Of a stretch of DNA of 64,000 bases, positions 9,572 through 17,673 are shown in pieces. Positions within the stretch are counted from its first letter, which is position 1; every line of letters starts with the position of its first letter. The stretch is from NCBI RefSeq assembly GCF_007954585.1, contig NZ_CP042382.1, positions 2,604,001 through 2,668,000 on the forward strand, read 5' to 3'. The notes under the pieces are model-generated. The model saw only the letters and a list, made by a program, of their open reading frames with translations. It made no database searches and had not been told where the DNA came from. The position numbers and the translations under genes were made by a program. Origin of the DNA: Pistricoccus aurantiacus. GTDB taxonomy: Bacteria; Pseudomonadota; Gammaproteobacteria; Pseudomonadales; Halomonadaceae.

Positions 9572-9709
9572 AGCCTATTTATGATCTAGCGAGTTAGAGC
9601 CAGACGAGGCAAATTTGAACGAAAAAGCGCAGTTTACACGTAGTAAATGAGCATTTTGAGAGCAAATTTAACAACGTATGGCCGACACGCAGCAGATCAT
9701 AAACAGGCT
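9572..9709. repeat. 138-bp inverted-repeat element between convergent genes
   Basis: A 16-bp outer arm at 9572-9587 (AGCCTATTTATGATCT) is repeated inverted at 9694-9709 with one mismatch. Nested inside are GCCA/TGGC arms and a central imperfect hairpin around GTTTAC-ACGTA-GTAAAT, with AAATTT on both sides. The element fills the gap between the adenine deaminase and the convergent cupin gene and has no coding capacity. It resembles the small palindromic repeats (MITE or REP-like) scattered in gammaproteobacterial genomes. I recall similar sequences elsewhere but cannot verify copy number here. Confidence 0.6.
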
Positions 9710-9710
9710 T

Positions 9711-10082
9711 TCAGTCGATATTGTGCTGACGAATCACAAAATGCTTAGTGGTGGTCTCGATGATTTCCCAGTAGCCGCGAAAGCCGTTGGGAATCAGGAA
9801 GGCGTCGTCCTTGCGAAAGGTCTTGGCATTGCCTTCCTCGTCGATCAGCCGGCAATGGCCTTCGAGGATATAGCAGTATTCGTCCCGCTCCGTGAAGGCG
9901 TGCCACTTGCCCGGGGTGCTGGTCCAGATGCCGGCGATCATGGCGCCGTCCGGGCTTTCGAACATCAGTCTGGTTTCATGCTGGGGATCGCCTTCCACTA
10001 CGCGATCCGGCAGATCCGCCAGGCGCCGCCGAGAGGTGCGTAGCGGCTCGCCGGTGAAATCGATCACGTCATGCTCTGCCAT
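9711..10082 (-). CDS. Cupin-domain protein (DUF861/cupin_3-like)
   Basis: A 123-aa single-domain cupin. The core has the beta-barrel pattern PGKWHAFTERDEYCYILEGH followed by a second strand set ending in DAFLIPNGFRGYWEI. This is the (S)-ureidoglycine aminohydrolase-like or DUF861 subgroup, often of unknown substrate. I chose ATG at 10082, which has AAGGAGA about 7 nt upstream, over a longer frame starting at 10154 that would overlap the BON gene. The gene lies 22 bp downstream of the BON lipoprotein gene on the same strand and is probably co-transcribed. No enzymatic function can be assigned. Confidence 0.85.
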   Translation of the reverse strand: MAEHDVIDFTGEPLRTSRRRLADLPDRVVEGDPQHETRLMFESPDGAMIAGIWTSTPGKWHAFTERDEYCYILEGHCRLIDEEGNAKTFRKDDAFLIPNGFRGYWEIIETTTKHFVIRQHNID

Positions 10083-10104
10083 CTTGATTCTCCTTCCATT
10101 TTGC

Positions 10105-10422
10105 TCAGTATTTGACTTCCAGTTGGTTATCCACTCGTTGCACGCCCTCGACACCGGCGGCGATTTCCTCAGCTTGGTCCTTCTTGTCCTCGGATTCGAC
10201 GAAGCCGCTCAGTACCACGCCCTGGCCTTCCTTACGCACGATGATCGCCGCGGCGCCGAGTCCCGGCGTCTCGAGCAACGCTGCCTTGACGCGAGTTTCG
10301 AGAACAGCTTCCGCTCTTGGCGTCTGCTCCACTTGCTGATCGGTAGTAGCACAGCCTGCCAATAGCAGGAGCCAGCCGCCAAGTAGCAATGCCTTGCAAA
10401 AGTTATTTACGTGCACGGTCAA
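10105..10422 (-). CDS. BON-domain lipoprotein
   Basis: A 105-aa lipoprotein. The signal peptide ends in the lipobox LLAGC (Cys24), followed by a linker and a single BON domain (about residues 38-105) with the typical VVLSGFVESEDKKDQAEEIA pattern ending in VDNQLEV. BON domains bind phospholipids and occur in envelope-stability proteins such as OsmY and DolP. The gene overlaps the end of the AsmA-like gene by 20 bp on the same strand, so the two probably form an envelope operon with the cupin gene. Inner or outer membrane anchoring is not certain; residue 25 is Ala, which favours the outer membrane. Confidence 0.88.
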   Translation of the reverse strand: MTVHVNNFCKALLLGGWLLLLAGCATTDQQVEQTPRAEAVLETRVKAALLETPGLGAAAIIVRKEGQGVVLSGFVESEDKKDQAEEIAAGVEGVQRVDNQLEVKY

Positions 10423-13345
10423 TGGCCTCCGTGAGTCCGTCGCAATAAGTACTGCCTTCGCCGGTACCAGGCTCGATCAGGGGAATCAAGCCCGCGATCG
10501 GTGTCGCGGCGGCCAACGCCGCGGCGGCAATGCCCCGCCCCATCAAGGCACCGCCTGGAATAAACGAAGGATCTTGCATTTTCCCTTCGACATGCACCGG
10601 GGCACGTAGACTCAGCAGGCTGAAGTCCTTGGGTCGTGGTTCGATAACCACGTTCAGGGTTTCCGAGGCAAAGTAAATGTTCCCATCCGCCAAGAATAGT
10701 GTGTCGCTGGTATCGATCAACGCGGTCTCGATACTGGCAATACCGTTTTTCACCGGCAGGTCAAGATAAGCGCAGTCAATAGGCACTGAATCCGCGTTTC
10801 CAAACAGGGCAGCCAGGCTTTCGGTGATGTCCAGGCCGGCCAGCTCGATCAGCAGGCTATCGAGCCTTCCCCCAGTCATTACCAGTAGCAGCCCGCCATC
10901 TGCGCTGGAAAGAAAATCGTAGATGGAGTCACCGCGCATCCAGAAGCGCATTCGTCCGCCGACCTGACCAAGACTTTCATCGGCGATATCGAAAGGTGCC
11001 AGCACGCGCTTGAGATCGATGCGCCGCACTTCGCCTTCCAGGCTACCTGCGATCGGTACGCGGCCGGTGTCGAAACTAAGCTCTAAGTGAATGTCGCCCT
11101 TGCCAAGATTGAATTCCAACGGCTTGATCTCAAGGCGGTCGTTGCCGATATTGACCTGAAAATAAAGCTCGTCCAAGGGCAGGATATCCGTTTCTACCCG
11201 GGTCGCTCGGTATTCGATGTCCGCCTGCATGGCACCGGTGGCGGCTTCGATGTTCAGCGGCTCCCGAGGAAACAGATAGTCACTTTCCTCCCTGGCGGCA
11301 GCTTCGCGTTGCTGTTGCGGAGAAACGGTTTCCCCAGCGCCAGTATCCGGCTCGGCACCGATCAGTCCGCCCAGATCGTCAAAATCCAGATAATCAGAGT
11401 TCAGCTTGGCGTCGATCTTTGGCACGCTGCCGGCAAGATTCAGCTCTGCGTCACCGCTCAAATCGCTGTCACCGACTTCCCCTGCGAAATCGGTGACTTT
11501 TATCTCGTCGCCTTTACGGTAAAGCTGGCCTGCCAGTGAGTAGGGTGGTAAGTCGGGAAGCGGAAATTCCAGCAAGGGAGCCAGTCGTTCCGGATTGGGG
11601 CCTTCGATTTCAAAACGCAGATCCAGGGTCTGCTGGGTCAGCGGCTCGGTAATCTTGCCTTGGGCGAAAAGTCGAGTATCCGCAGCGTTTACGGTCGCTT
11701 GAAGTGAATAGGGGCGTTCTGGGTCGCGTAGTGCCAAGGGTGAGTCACCCAGGAAGTCCAGCTCGAACGGAGAATCCCGATAGCTGCCTTGTGCGTCGAT
11801 CTTCAGTCGCGATCCTTCGACGGTTTGTAATGTTGCATCGATACTAGCTGCGAGGCTCGGCGCTTCAAAGCGCAGCTTTGTCGGCGCCAGGCGTACCTGC
11901 CCCAGGCTGGGCAGGAAAAGATCGTTTTCCGCTACCGGCTGGCCGGTGATGTTTAGGGTAGCATCCAGCCACAGCTTGCCGGGAGGGCGGGCCTCCAGCT
12001 CCAGCGCCTGGGCGGTCTGGGATAGGTCGACCTGATCCGCTTTTACAGAAATCTGGCCGGTAACCGGTACGTCATTGACATTCAAGTCGGCGGTCAGAGC
12101 CAGTTCGTTGGCGGCGATCTGGCCGCTTAGGGGGTCGATACGCAACCGGCCTTCCTTGAGGCTCAGATTCAGCAAGGCATTTTCTACCGGGGCGTCCATA
12201 CCTTGAAAGGCTTGAACGTCGATGGAAACATCCGCATCAATACCCGCAAGAGCGGTAAGGTCCAGCCCCGTGTTGGTGTCTGCAGATTTACTATCCGATG
12301 ACTTGCCGTCTGATGGCGTTTCAGAAGCCTCGCCCGCCGGGGCGTTTTGTTCCGGCGCCAGTTCCTGCAGCGCCGCGATATCCAGTTGCGGCACGTCCGC
12401 GTCCAGTTTGATATAGGGCCGGTCGCCGGAGAGATCGAGTAACCCCGTGCCTTGCAGGCGACTGTCACCAAACTCGCTGTTCAGAGTGTCGAGCGCCCAG
12501 CGCTGCGGGTCGGTCTGATCGACGGTGGCGTTGAGTTGATAGGAAGGTAAATCAGGTGCCGGTGCGCCGGTCAGAACGGCGACTAGCGGTGGTTCCCCCT
12601 GGCCGCGAATCTTGAGCTGTAGCTGATTGTCCTCGGCATCACCGGATATGGCGAGCTTGCCCGCCACGGACGCCTGCAGGTTGCCGAAATCCAGTCTGGC
12701 ATCGATGGGAAAAGGATTATCCGGCGTCTGTATCTCGGCGATTCCTCCGGCCTCCACGTTCACCGAGAAAGGCGAGTCGACAATTTCCCCCTCTGCGGAC
12801 AGGCGGGTTTTCTTTTCAGTCAGCGCGCCCTGGATTTGCGGGATGCTAGCGGTGAACTGCTGGTCCGGCGCGCGATACAGTACCTTGCCACCGGTGATGT
12901 CGATATCCTCGAATATGGGGATCTGAGACGGTCCTTTTTCTTGAGAAGGCTCGCTTTTCAGCGCCTTGAACTGCCAGTTGGCAATGCCTTCTTCGTTGCG
13001 CTGCAGCAGCACCCAGGGATCGACGATGTTCAGATCGGGAATGCGAATGTTTCCGCTCGTAAGGGCCCCCACGTCGAGGCTGGCTTCCACGGTTTCGATC
13101 TTCGCCATCCAGGGCTCGTCGCTCCAGTCGGCGTTGGCGATGCGCAGGTCCTCGATGCGCAACCCCGGTGGCCAGGTCCAGGCCAGATGAATGCCGCCTT
13201 CGGCGACAACGTCACGACCGAGTTTTTCACTGACGATACCCATTGCCTTGTTTTTTGCCCAAGGCAGGCCGACAAACAAGGCCAGCAGAACGGCGACGAG
13301 CAGAAAGGCGAGAACTCCCAGCGGGATGGCAACTCTTTTTTGCAT
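10403..13345 (-). CDS. AsmA family protein
   Basis: A 980-aa protein with one N-terminal membrane helix (about residues 7-30) and a very long periplasmic repeat-rich beta-structure. N-terminal AsmA and C-terminal AsmA_2-like segments match the family. Members are bridge-like proteins thought to move or sense phospholipids between inner and outer membranes. A Ser/Asp/Thr-rich low-complexity insert (roughly residues 335-360) separates two halves. The ATG at 13345 is preceded by AAGGACACAC. The following BON lipoprotein overlaps its 3' end, reinforcing an envelope role. The exact paralogue (AsmA, YhjG-like and others) cannot be decided here. Confidence 0.9.
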   Translation of the reverse strand: MQKRVAIPLGVLAFLLVAVLLALFVGLPWAKNKAMGIVSEKLGRDVVAEGGIHLAWTWPPGLRIEDLRIANADWSDEPWMAKIETVEASLDVGALTSGNIRIPDLNIVDPWVLLQRNEEGIANWQFKALKSEPSQEKGPSQIPIFEDIDITGGKVLYRAPDQQFTASIPQIQGALTEKKTRLSAEGEIVDSPFSVNVEAGGIAEIQTPDNPFPIDARLDFGNLQASVAGKLAISGDAEDNQLQLKIRGQGEPPLVAVLTGAPAPDLPSYQLNATVDQTDPQRWALDTLNSEFGDSRLQGTGLLDLSGDRPYIKLDADVPQLDIAALQELAPEQNAPAGEASETPSDGKSSDSKSADTNTGLDLTALAGIDADVSIDVQAFQGMDAPVENALLNLSLKEGRLRIDPLSGQIAANELALTADLNVNDVPVTGQISVKADQVDLSQTAQALELEARPPGKLWLDATLNITGQPVAENDLFLPSLGQVRLAPTKLRFEAPSLAASIDATLQTVEGSRLKIDAQGSYRDSPFELDFLGDSPLALRDPERPYSLQATVNAADTRLFAQGKITEPLTQQTLDLRFEIEGPNPERLAPLLEFPLPDLPPYSLAGQLYRKGDEIKVTDFAGEVGDSDLSGDAELNLAGSVPKIDAKLNSDYLDFDDLGGLIGAEPDTGAGETVSPQQQREAAAREESDYLFPREPLNIEAATGAMQADIEYRATRVETDILPLDELYFQVNIGNDRLEIKPLEFNLGKGDIHLELSFDTGRVPIAGSLEGEVRRIDLKRVLAPFDIADESLGQVGGRMRFWMRGDSIYDFLSSADGGLLLVMTGGRLDSLLIELAGLDITESLAALFGNADSVPIDCAYLDLPVKNGIASIETALIDTSDTLFLADGNIYFASETLNVVIEPRPKDFSLLSLRAPVHVEGKMQDPSFIPGGALMGRGIAAAALAAATPIAGLIPLIEPGTGEGSTYCDGLTEAIDRARK

Positions 13346-13659
13346 TGTGTGTCCTTTGCCTGAAAATCTGCATCGATCCTGATGCCGCCGGTTACTGCTT
13401 TACTATAGATAAAATCCGATAAAAACCGTAATCCATGCGAAACGCGCCTTCTCAACGGAAAATCGTTCAATCGTCGTTGGAGTGTACTGTTGATCTTGGC
13501 TTCACGCGTTGAACGTTGTTTACAAGTACATGCAGCAATTGACTATTGGGCGCAGCCCTTATCCCTGTATACAACCTTTTGCTAAACGATGGTCAATCGA
13601 GTGGTAACATGCGATGGTTGGTCTTATAAAATTCAGCAGGGGGCGTCAAGGACAGGACT
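13346..13659. promoter_or_regulatory. Divergent intergenic region with GntR-type operator candidates
   Basis: This 314-bp non-coding region separates the AsmA-like gene (minus strand) and the GntR gene (plus strand). It contains two short palindromes of the form expected for FCD-type GntR operators: TTGTTTACAA at 13516-13525 and TGTATACA at 13566-13573. A TTGACT at about 13539-13544 could be a -35 element between them, but I see no convincing -10 at standard spacing. On the minus strand TATAGT near 13407 is a possible -10 for the AsmA-like gene. Confidence 0.45.
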
Positions 13660-14382
13660 ATGGACAACGCTTGGCATAACGCCATGTTTACCGAATTCAA
13701 GACCGGCGAGCGGATCACGGATCAACACATCGTCGAACAGATTCGCCGGGCGGTATTGATGCAGCGGCTGCCGCCGGCTACTCGCTTGCCGGAAGTGGCG
13801 CTGGGCGAGATTTTCGGCGTCAGTCGCTCCGTGGTACGCAAGGCGCTGACGCGACTGGCGGCGGATCATATCGTCGCTCAGCAGCCCAATCAGGTGGCTC
13901 GAGTATCCGCTCCCCGAATCGATGAGACCCGAGAAATATTCGCCGCTCGCCGATTGGTGGAGGGAGAAGTGGTAGCACTCCTGACCGGCAACCTGCAGAA
14001 AAACCAGGTTCAGACGCTGGCGACCCTGGTCGAGGCGGAGCGCAGTGCCTATCTGCGTGGGGATGAAAGCGAGCGTATCGAGCATTCTCTGGCGATTCAT
14101 CATTACCTGGCGGATCACTCCCCGAACCGGGTGCTGGGGGCCATGCTGACGGATCTGATTCTGCGCACGTCCATCGTGATCGCGCTCTACAAGTATGCCG
14201 GCCTGTCCTCCTGCTATCTGGAAGGCGACCACGACGAATTGCTGGCCTTGCTCAAGCAGGGCTCCGCGGAAGCGGCGCGTTGCCGAGTTCAGCAGCATCT
14301 GGACGCCCTGGAAGAACTGCTGGATCTCAAGTCGGAGGACAAGCGTATCGACCTGGCGGCGATCTTCGGGCGGGCGTCTTGA
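13660..14382 (+). CDS. GntR-family regulator with FCD domain
   Basis: A 240-aa regulator. The N-terminal winged helix-turn-helix (about residues 25-90) shows the GntR pattern RLPEVALGEIFGVSRSVVRK ALTRLAADHIV. The C-terminal all-helical FCD ligand-binding domain (about 95-230) keeps the Asp and His metal- or ligand-binding positions (for example HHYLADHS and EGDHDELL). FCD regulators respond to small carboxylic acids. It is followed 133 bp later by the CstA-family transporter gene, a likely target. Two GntR-like palindromes upstream suggest autoregulation. Confidence 0.9.
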   Translation: MDNAWHNAMFTEFKTGERITDQHIVEQIRRAVLMQRLPPATRLPEVALGEIFGVSRSVVRKALTRLAADHIVAQQPNQVARVSAPRIDETREIFAARRLVEGEVVALLTGNLQKNQVQTLATLVEAERSAYLRGDESERIEHSLAIHHYLADHSPNRVLGAMLTDLILRTSIVIALYKYAGLSSCYLEGDHDELLALLKQGSAEAARCRVQQHLDALEELLDLKSEDKRIDLAAIFGRAS

Positions 14383-14515
14383 TTGAGGGCGAATTTCAGG
14401 AAGAGTCGGGTAGGTTGAGAAACGTCCATGCAACGATAAACGATGGTTGAATGGCTTATCCATCGAGAGACTATATTAAATTGACAACAACGAATCCGCT
14501 TGAGGACACAATCTA

Positions 14516-16189
14516 ATGAGTGCAATCGTCCTGTTGGCCCTGGGACTCGGCATCATGGCGCTCGGGTACTTCCTGTACTCGAAGTTCATTGCCGAGAGGA
14601 TTTATCGACTCGACCCGGATTTCAAGACACCGGCTCATGAATTCGAGGATGGCGTCGACTTCGTTCCCACCAATCGCTATGTGCTGTGGGGCCATCATTT
14701 CACCTCCGTGGCCGGGGCGGCGCCCATCGTCGGGCCGGCCATCGCGGTGATCTGGGGCTGGCTGCCGGCCTTTCTGTGGGTTGTTTTCGGCACCGTGTTC
14801 TTTGCCGGGGTTCACGATACCGGGGCGGTCTGGGCCAGCGTGCGCAACAAGGCGCGCTCCGTCGGCTCGCTCACTGGTGATGTGGTCGGCAAGCGGGCGC
14901 GCAGCATCTTCATGATCGTCATCTTCCTGCTATTGCTGATGGTCAACGCGGTGTTCGCGGTGGTGATCGCCGGACTGATGATGAAATTCCCCAGCGCCGT
15001 GGTACCGGTGTGGGGCGCGATTCTGGTGGCCCTGGTCATCGGGCAACTGATCTACCGGCGCATCATCAATCTGGCGGTGGTATCGATCATCGGCGTGGTG
15101 GCGCTGTATGCGCTGATCTGGGTCGGGCCTTCGGTGCCGATTCAGATGCCGGAGCAGGTAGGAGCGCTTTCCGGCAACGCGGTATGGATTCTGCTGCTGT
15201 TCGGCTACGCCGCCATCGCTTCCCTGCTGCCGGTGTGGATGCTGCTGCAGCCCCGGGACTACATCAACGGCCTGCAGCTTTTCATCGGTCTGATCATTTT
15301 GTACGGGGCCCTGGTGATGCTCAATCCGTCCTTGGTAGCGCCGATGTACAATACCGACGTGCCGGAGGGCACGCCTTCCATCGTGCCGCTGCTGTTCGTC
15401 ACCATTGCTTGCGGTGCAATCTCGGGTTTTCATGGTCTGGTAGCTGGCGGCACGACTTCCAAGCAGCTCGACAAGGAAACCGACGCCCGCTTCGTCGGTT
15501 ACTTCGGCTCCGTGGGCGAGGGCATGCTGGCCCTGGGCGCGATCCTGGCCGCCACCGCGGGCTTCGCCACTTTCGGCGAGTGGAGCGCCATGTACGACGC
15601 CTTCGGCAAGGGCGGGGTGAATGCCTTCGTCGAGGGCGGCGCCTATATCATCAGCAACGGCATCGGCCTGCCGGAAACCACCGCCGCCACGCTGCTGACG
15701 GTCATGGCGGCGTTGTTCGCCGGCACCACCATGGATACCGGCCTGCGCCTGCAGCGCTATATCTTCCAGGAGTGGGGGGAGATCTATAACCAGCAGTGGA
15801 TGAAGAAGCCTTCCATAGCCACGCTGCTGGCAGTGGGGTCCTGCCTGGTGCTGGCCTTCGGCGCCGGGGCGGACGGCTCCGGCGGTCTGATCATCTGGCC
15901 CTTGTTCGGCACCACCAACCAACTGCTGGCGGGATTGACCCTGCTGGTGGTCACGGTGATGCTGGTGCGCTTGGGGCGGCCCATGTGGTACACCCTGGCG
16001 CCGCTGCTGTTCCTGCTGGTCATGACGGTGCTGGCCCTGTTCGCCCAGTTGAAAAGCTTTTATGAGGCGGAAAACTACTTCCTGCTGGGGCTGGATATCG
16101 TGGTGCTGATCGCCTCGATCCTCGTGGCAATGGAATGCGCCGCAGCGCTCAAGCGCGTGCGTCAGGAGAAAGCTCAAGCCCCATCCTGA
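14516..16189 (+). CDS. CstA-family carbon starvation transporter
   Basis: A 557-aa polytopic protein of the CstA/BtsT family (COG1966). Conserved segments include GHHFTSVAGAAPIVGPAIA near residues 62-80 and VHDTGAVWASVRNKARS near 100. Another segment is SGFHGLVAGGTTSKQLDKET around 303-322. Family members import pyruvate or peptides under nutrient limitation. The protein lacks the extra C-terminal part of the roughly 700-aa E. coli proteins, which is normal for this subgroup. GCTTGAGGACACA precedes the ATG. It sits between an FCD-GntR regulator and the Cys-Cys small protein with an ArsA-type ATPase. The substrate is not known from sequence. Confidence 0.92.
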   Translation: MSAIVLLALGLGIMALGYFLYSKFIAERIYRLDPDFKTPAHEFEDGVDFVPTNRYVLWGHHFTSVAGAAPIVGPAIAVIWGWLPAFLWVVFGTVFFAGVHDTGAVWASVRNKARSVGSLTGDVVGKRARSIFMIVIFLLLLMVNAVFAVVIAGLMMKFPSAVVPVWGAILVALVIGQLIYRRIINLAVVSIIGVVALYALIWVGPSVPIQMPEQVGALSGNAVWILLLFGYAAIASLLPVWMLLQPRDYINGLQLFIGLIILYGALVMLNPSLVAPMYNTDVPEGTPSIVPLLFVTIACGAISGFHGLVAGGTTSKQLDKETDARFVGYFGSVGEGMLALGAILAATAGFATFGEWSAMYDAFGKGGVNAFVEGGAYIISNGIGLPETTAATLLTVMAALFAGTTMDTGLRLQRYIFQEWGEIYNQQWMKKPSIATLLAVGSCLVLAFGAGADGSGGLIIWPLFGTTNQLLAGLTLLVVTVMLVRLGRPMWYTLAPLLFLLVMTVLALFAQLKSFYEAENYFLLGLDIVVLIASILVAMECAAALKRVRQEKAQAPS

Positions 16190-16205
16190 CAGGAGGAGGT
16201 CGCCC

Positions 16206-16499
16206 ATGAGCGCCGATCACGAATCCCGCCGGCGGGAAAGACTCAAGGCCTGGCTCAGCCGGGCCCGTTTTTACGCCGAGGAGTTCTACAGCGCCCCTTA
16301 TCGTGGCGCCATCGCTCGCGCCAAGCGAGACGAAGACGACCTGTTCATGCTGATGGTGTTCTCGGAACTGATGGGGGTTCCCAACCCGGTGGCCTATTAC
16401 ACCCTGGAGCTGCAGCCACTGATGCTGGAGCGCTTCCACGACTGGCATAAACGCATGGGGATGGAGCATTCGCCCTTGGATGACTTCCGTTGCTGTTGA
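16206..16499 (+). CDS. Small conserved protein ending in Cys-Cys (cory-CC-star type)
   Basis: A 97-aa soluble protein with an amphipathic, charged N-terminus (RRRERLKAWLSRARFYAEEF) and a conserved-looking centre (VFSELMGVPNPVAYYTLELQ). The C-terminus is HDWHKRMGMEHSPLDDFRCC, with two cysteines as the last residues. I recall an NCBI family named cory-CC-star with this ending, of unknown function and found beside CstA-like genes; this is from memory. The start has GGAGGAGG upstream and lies 16 bp after the CstA-like gene, so they are surely co-transcribed. A terminal CC could bind metal, form a redox pair or be recognised by the ArsA-type ATPase encoded next. Confidence 0.85.
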   Translation: MSADHESRRRERLKAWLSRARFYAEEFYSAPYRGAIARAKRDEDDLFMLMVFSELMGVPNPVAYYTLELQPLMLERFHDWHKRMGMEHSPLDDFRCC

Positions 16500-16523
16500 A
16501 AACTACTGCGCTCGACATCTTGA

Positions 16524-16585
16524 CCGCCGGCGGTGCTCGTAATCCTCATTTACACTTGTAAACTCCGGTTACTGTGCTCCGGCGG
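16524..16585. repeat. 62-bp palindromic hairpin element
   Basis: CCGCCGG at 16524-16530 pairs with CCGGCGG at 16579-16585. The centre is TTTAC-ACTT-GTAAA, and the arms between carry GTAATCCTC and CCGGTTAC. The whole is a long imperfect hairpin in the 149-bp gap between the Cys-Cys protein gene and the ArsA-like ATPase gene. It has no U-run and so is not a standard terminator. It could be a dispersed palindromic repeat, and it may adjust expression between the two genes. Confidence 0.55.
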
Positions 16586-16648
16586 CGATCAACCTGTCTT
16601 CGCTCGCTACGTTTTCAATTTAATAGCTTATTTTCAATAGCTGCTTTT

Positions 16649-17656
16649 ATGAAAAAATTACTTGATCGCCGTCTGCTCTGGGTAGGCGGCAAGGGTGGCG
16701 TGGGCAAGACCAGCATGGCGGCGGCGCTCGCTGTGCTGGCGGCGGGTCGTGGTCGCCGGGTGTTGGTGGTGTCCACGGACCCGGCCCATAGTCTGGGGGA
16801 TGTCTTCGACCGGGAGCTGAGCGGCAGGCCGCGTCGGCTTCTGCCCAATCTGGACGCCCTGGAAATCGATCCGGATGCGGAGGTGGAGGCGCACCTGCAA
16901 CGAGTGATCAGTCAGATGCGCCGTTTCACGGTGCCGCGCATGATGGACGAGATGGAACGTCAGATGCGCCTTTCCCGCCAGTCTCCCGGCACTCAGGAAG
17001 CGGCGCTTCTCGAGCGCATTGCCCGGCTGGCGACGCAGGAGAGCGATACCTACGATCTGATCGTCTTCGATACCGCCCCCACCGGCCATACCCTGCGCCT
17101 TTTGAGCCTGCCGGAAGCCATGGCCGCCTGGACGGAAGGCCTGCTTTCCCATAGTCGCAAGTCCGAGGAACTGGGCAAGGTGTTGCAGCATTTGACGCCG
17201 AAAAGCGGGCGGGATCTGGACTCTCCTTTTGCGGATCCTCAGCAAGACGCCAACAGCGATCTGGACGAACGCACCCGCTCCATCGCCGAGACCCTGCTGG
17301 CCCGGCGCCGGCTGTTTCTGCAGGCCCGCCGCGCCGTGGAAGATAGCGCGACGAGCAACTTCCTGTTTGTGCTGACCCCGGAACGACTGCCGATCCTGGA
17401 AACCGTTCGCTCGGTAAAAGCCTTGAAAGAGGCGGGTATTCCGGTGGCGGCGACCTTGGTCAACCGGGTGATTCCCGAAGAGGCGGATGGCGACTTTCTG
17501 CGCCGCCGCCGGGAACAGGAAGCGGAATACCTCGCCCGTATCGACCGGGAGCTGAAGGACTATCCGCGCCCCCGACTGCCCATGCTCGTCACGGATATTC
17601 AAGGCCTGGAAATCCTCGAGCAACTGGCGGAACGGTTGGAAGAAGCGGGGTTTTGA
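16649..17656 (+). CDS. ArsA/GET3-family ATPase
   Basis: A 335-aa single-copy ArsA/Get3-type ATPase. It shows the deviant Walker A GGKGGVGKTS (about residues 13-22), switch I STDPAHSLGDVF, and switch II / Walker B with the A-motif VFDTAPTGHTLRLLSLP. Such ATPases either power arsenite export or deliver membrane proteins. No arsenite pump or ArsR gene is nearby, and instead it follows the CstA-like and Cys-Cys genes. ATG at 16649 is preferred; a frame extending back to 16574 would run through the hairpin element. It is a single-domain form, so it probably works as a homodimer. Confidence 0.9.
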   Translation: MKKLLDRRLLWVGGKGGVGKTSMAAALAVLAAGRGRRVLVVSTDPAHSLGDVFDRELSGRPRRLLPNLDALEIDPDAEVEAHLQRVISQMRRFTVPRMMDEMERQMRLSRQSPGTQEAALLERIARLATQESDTYDLIVFDTAPTGHTLRLLSLPEAMAAWTEGLLSHSRKSEELGKVLQHLTPKSGRDLDSPFADPQQDANSDLDERTRSIAETLLARRRLFLQARRAVEDSATSNFLFVLTPERLPILETVRSVKALKEAGIPVAATLVNRVIPEEADGDFLRRRREQEAEYLARIDRELKDYPRPRLPMLVTDIQGLEILEQLAERLEEAGF

Positions 17657-17673
17657 AAGTCAGCGTCAAGCCG

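Noticed and set aside
14930-16207. 425-codon minus-strand open frame inside the CstA-like gene
   Set aside because: The product is His/Gln/Gly-rich with no motif, typical of the complement of a hydrophobic membrane protein gene.
16649-17656. Arsenite-resistance operon
   Set aside because: The ATPase is ArsA-like, but no ArsB, ArsR, ArsD or ArsC gene is adjacent, and it clusters with CstA and Cys-Cys genes instead.
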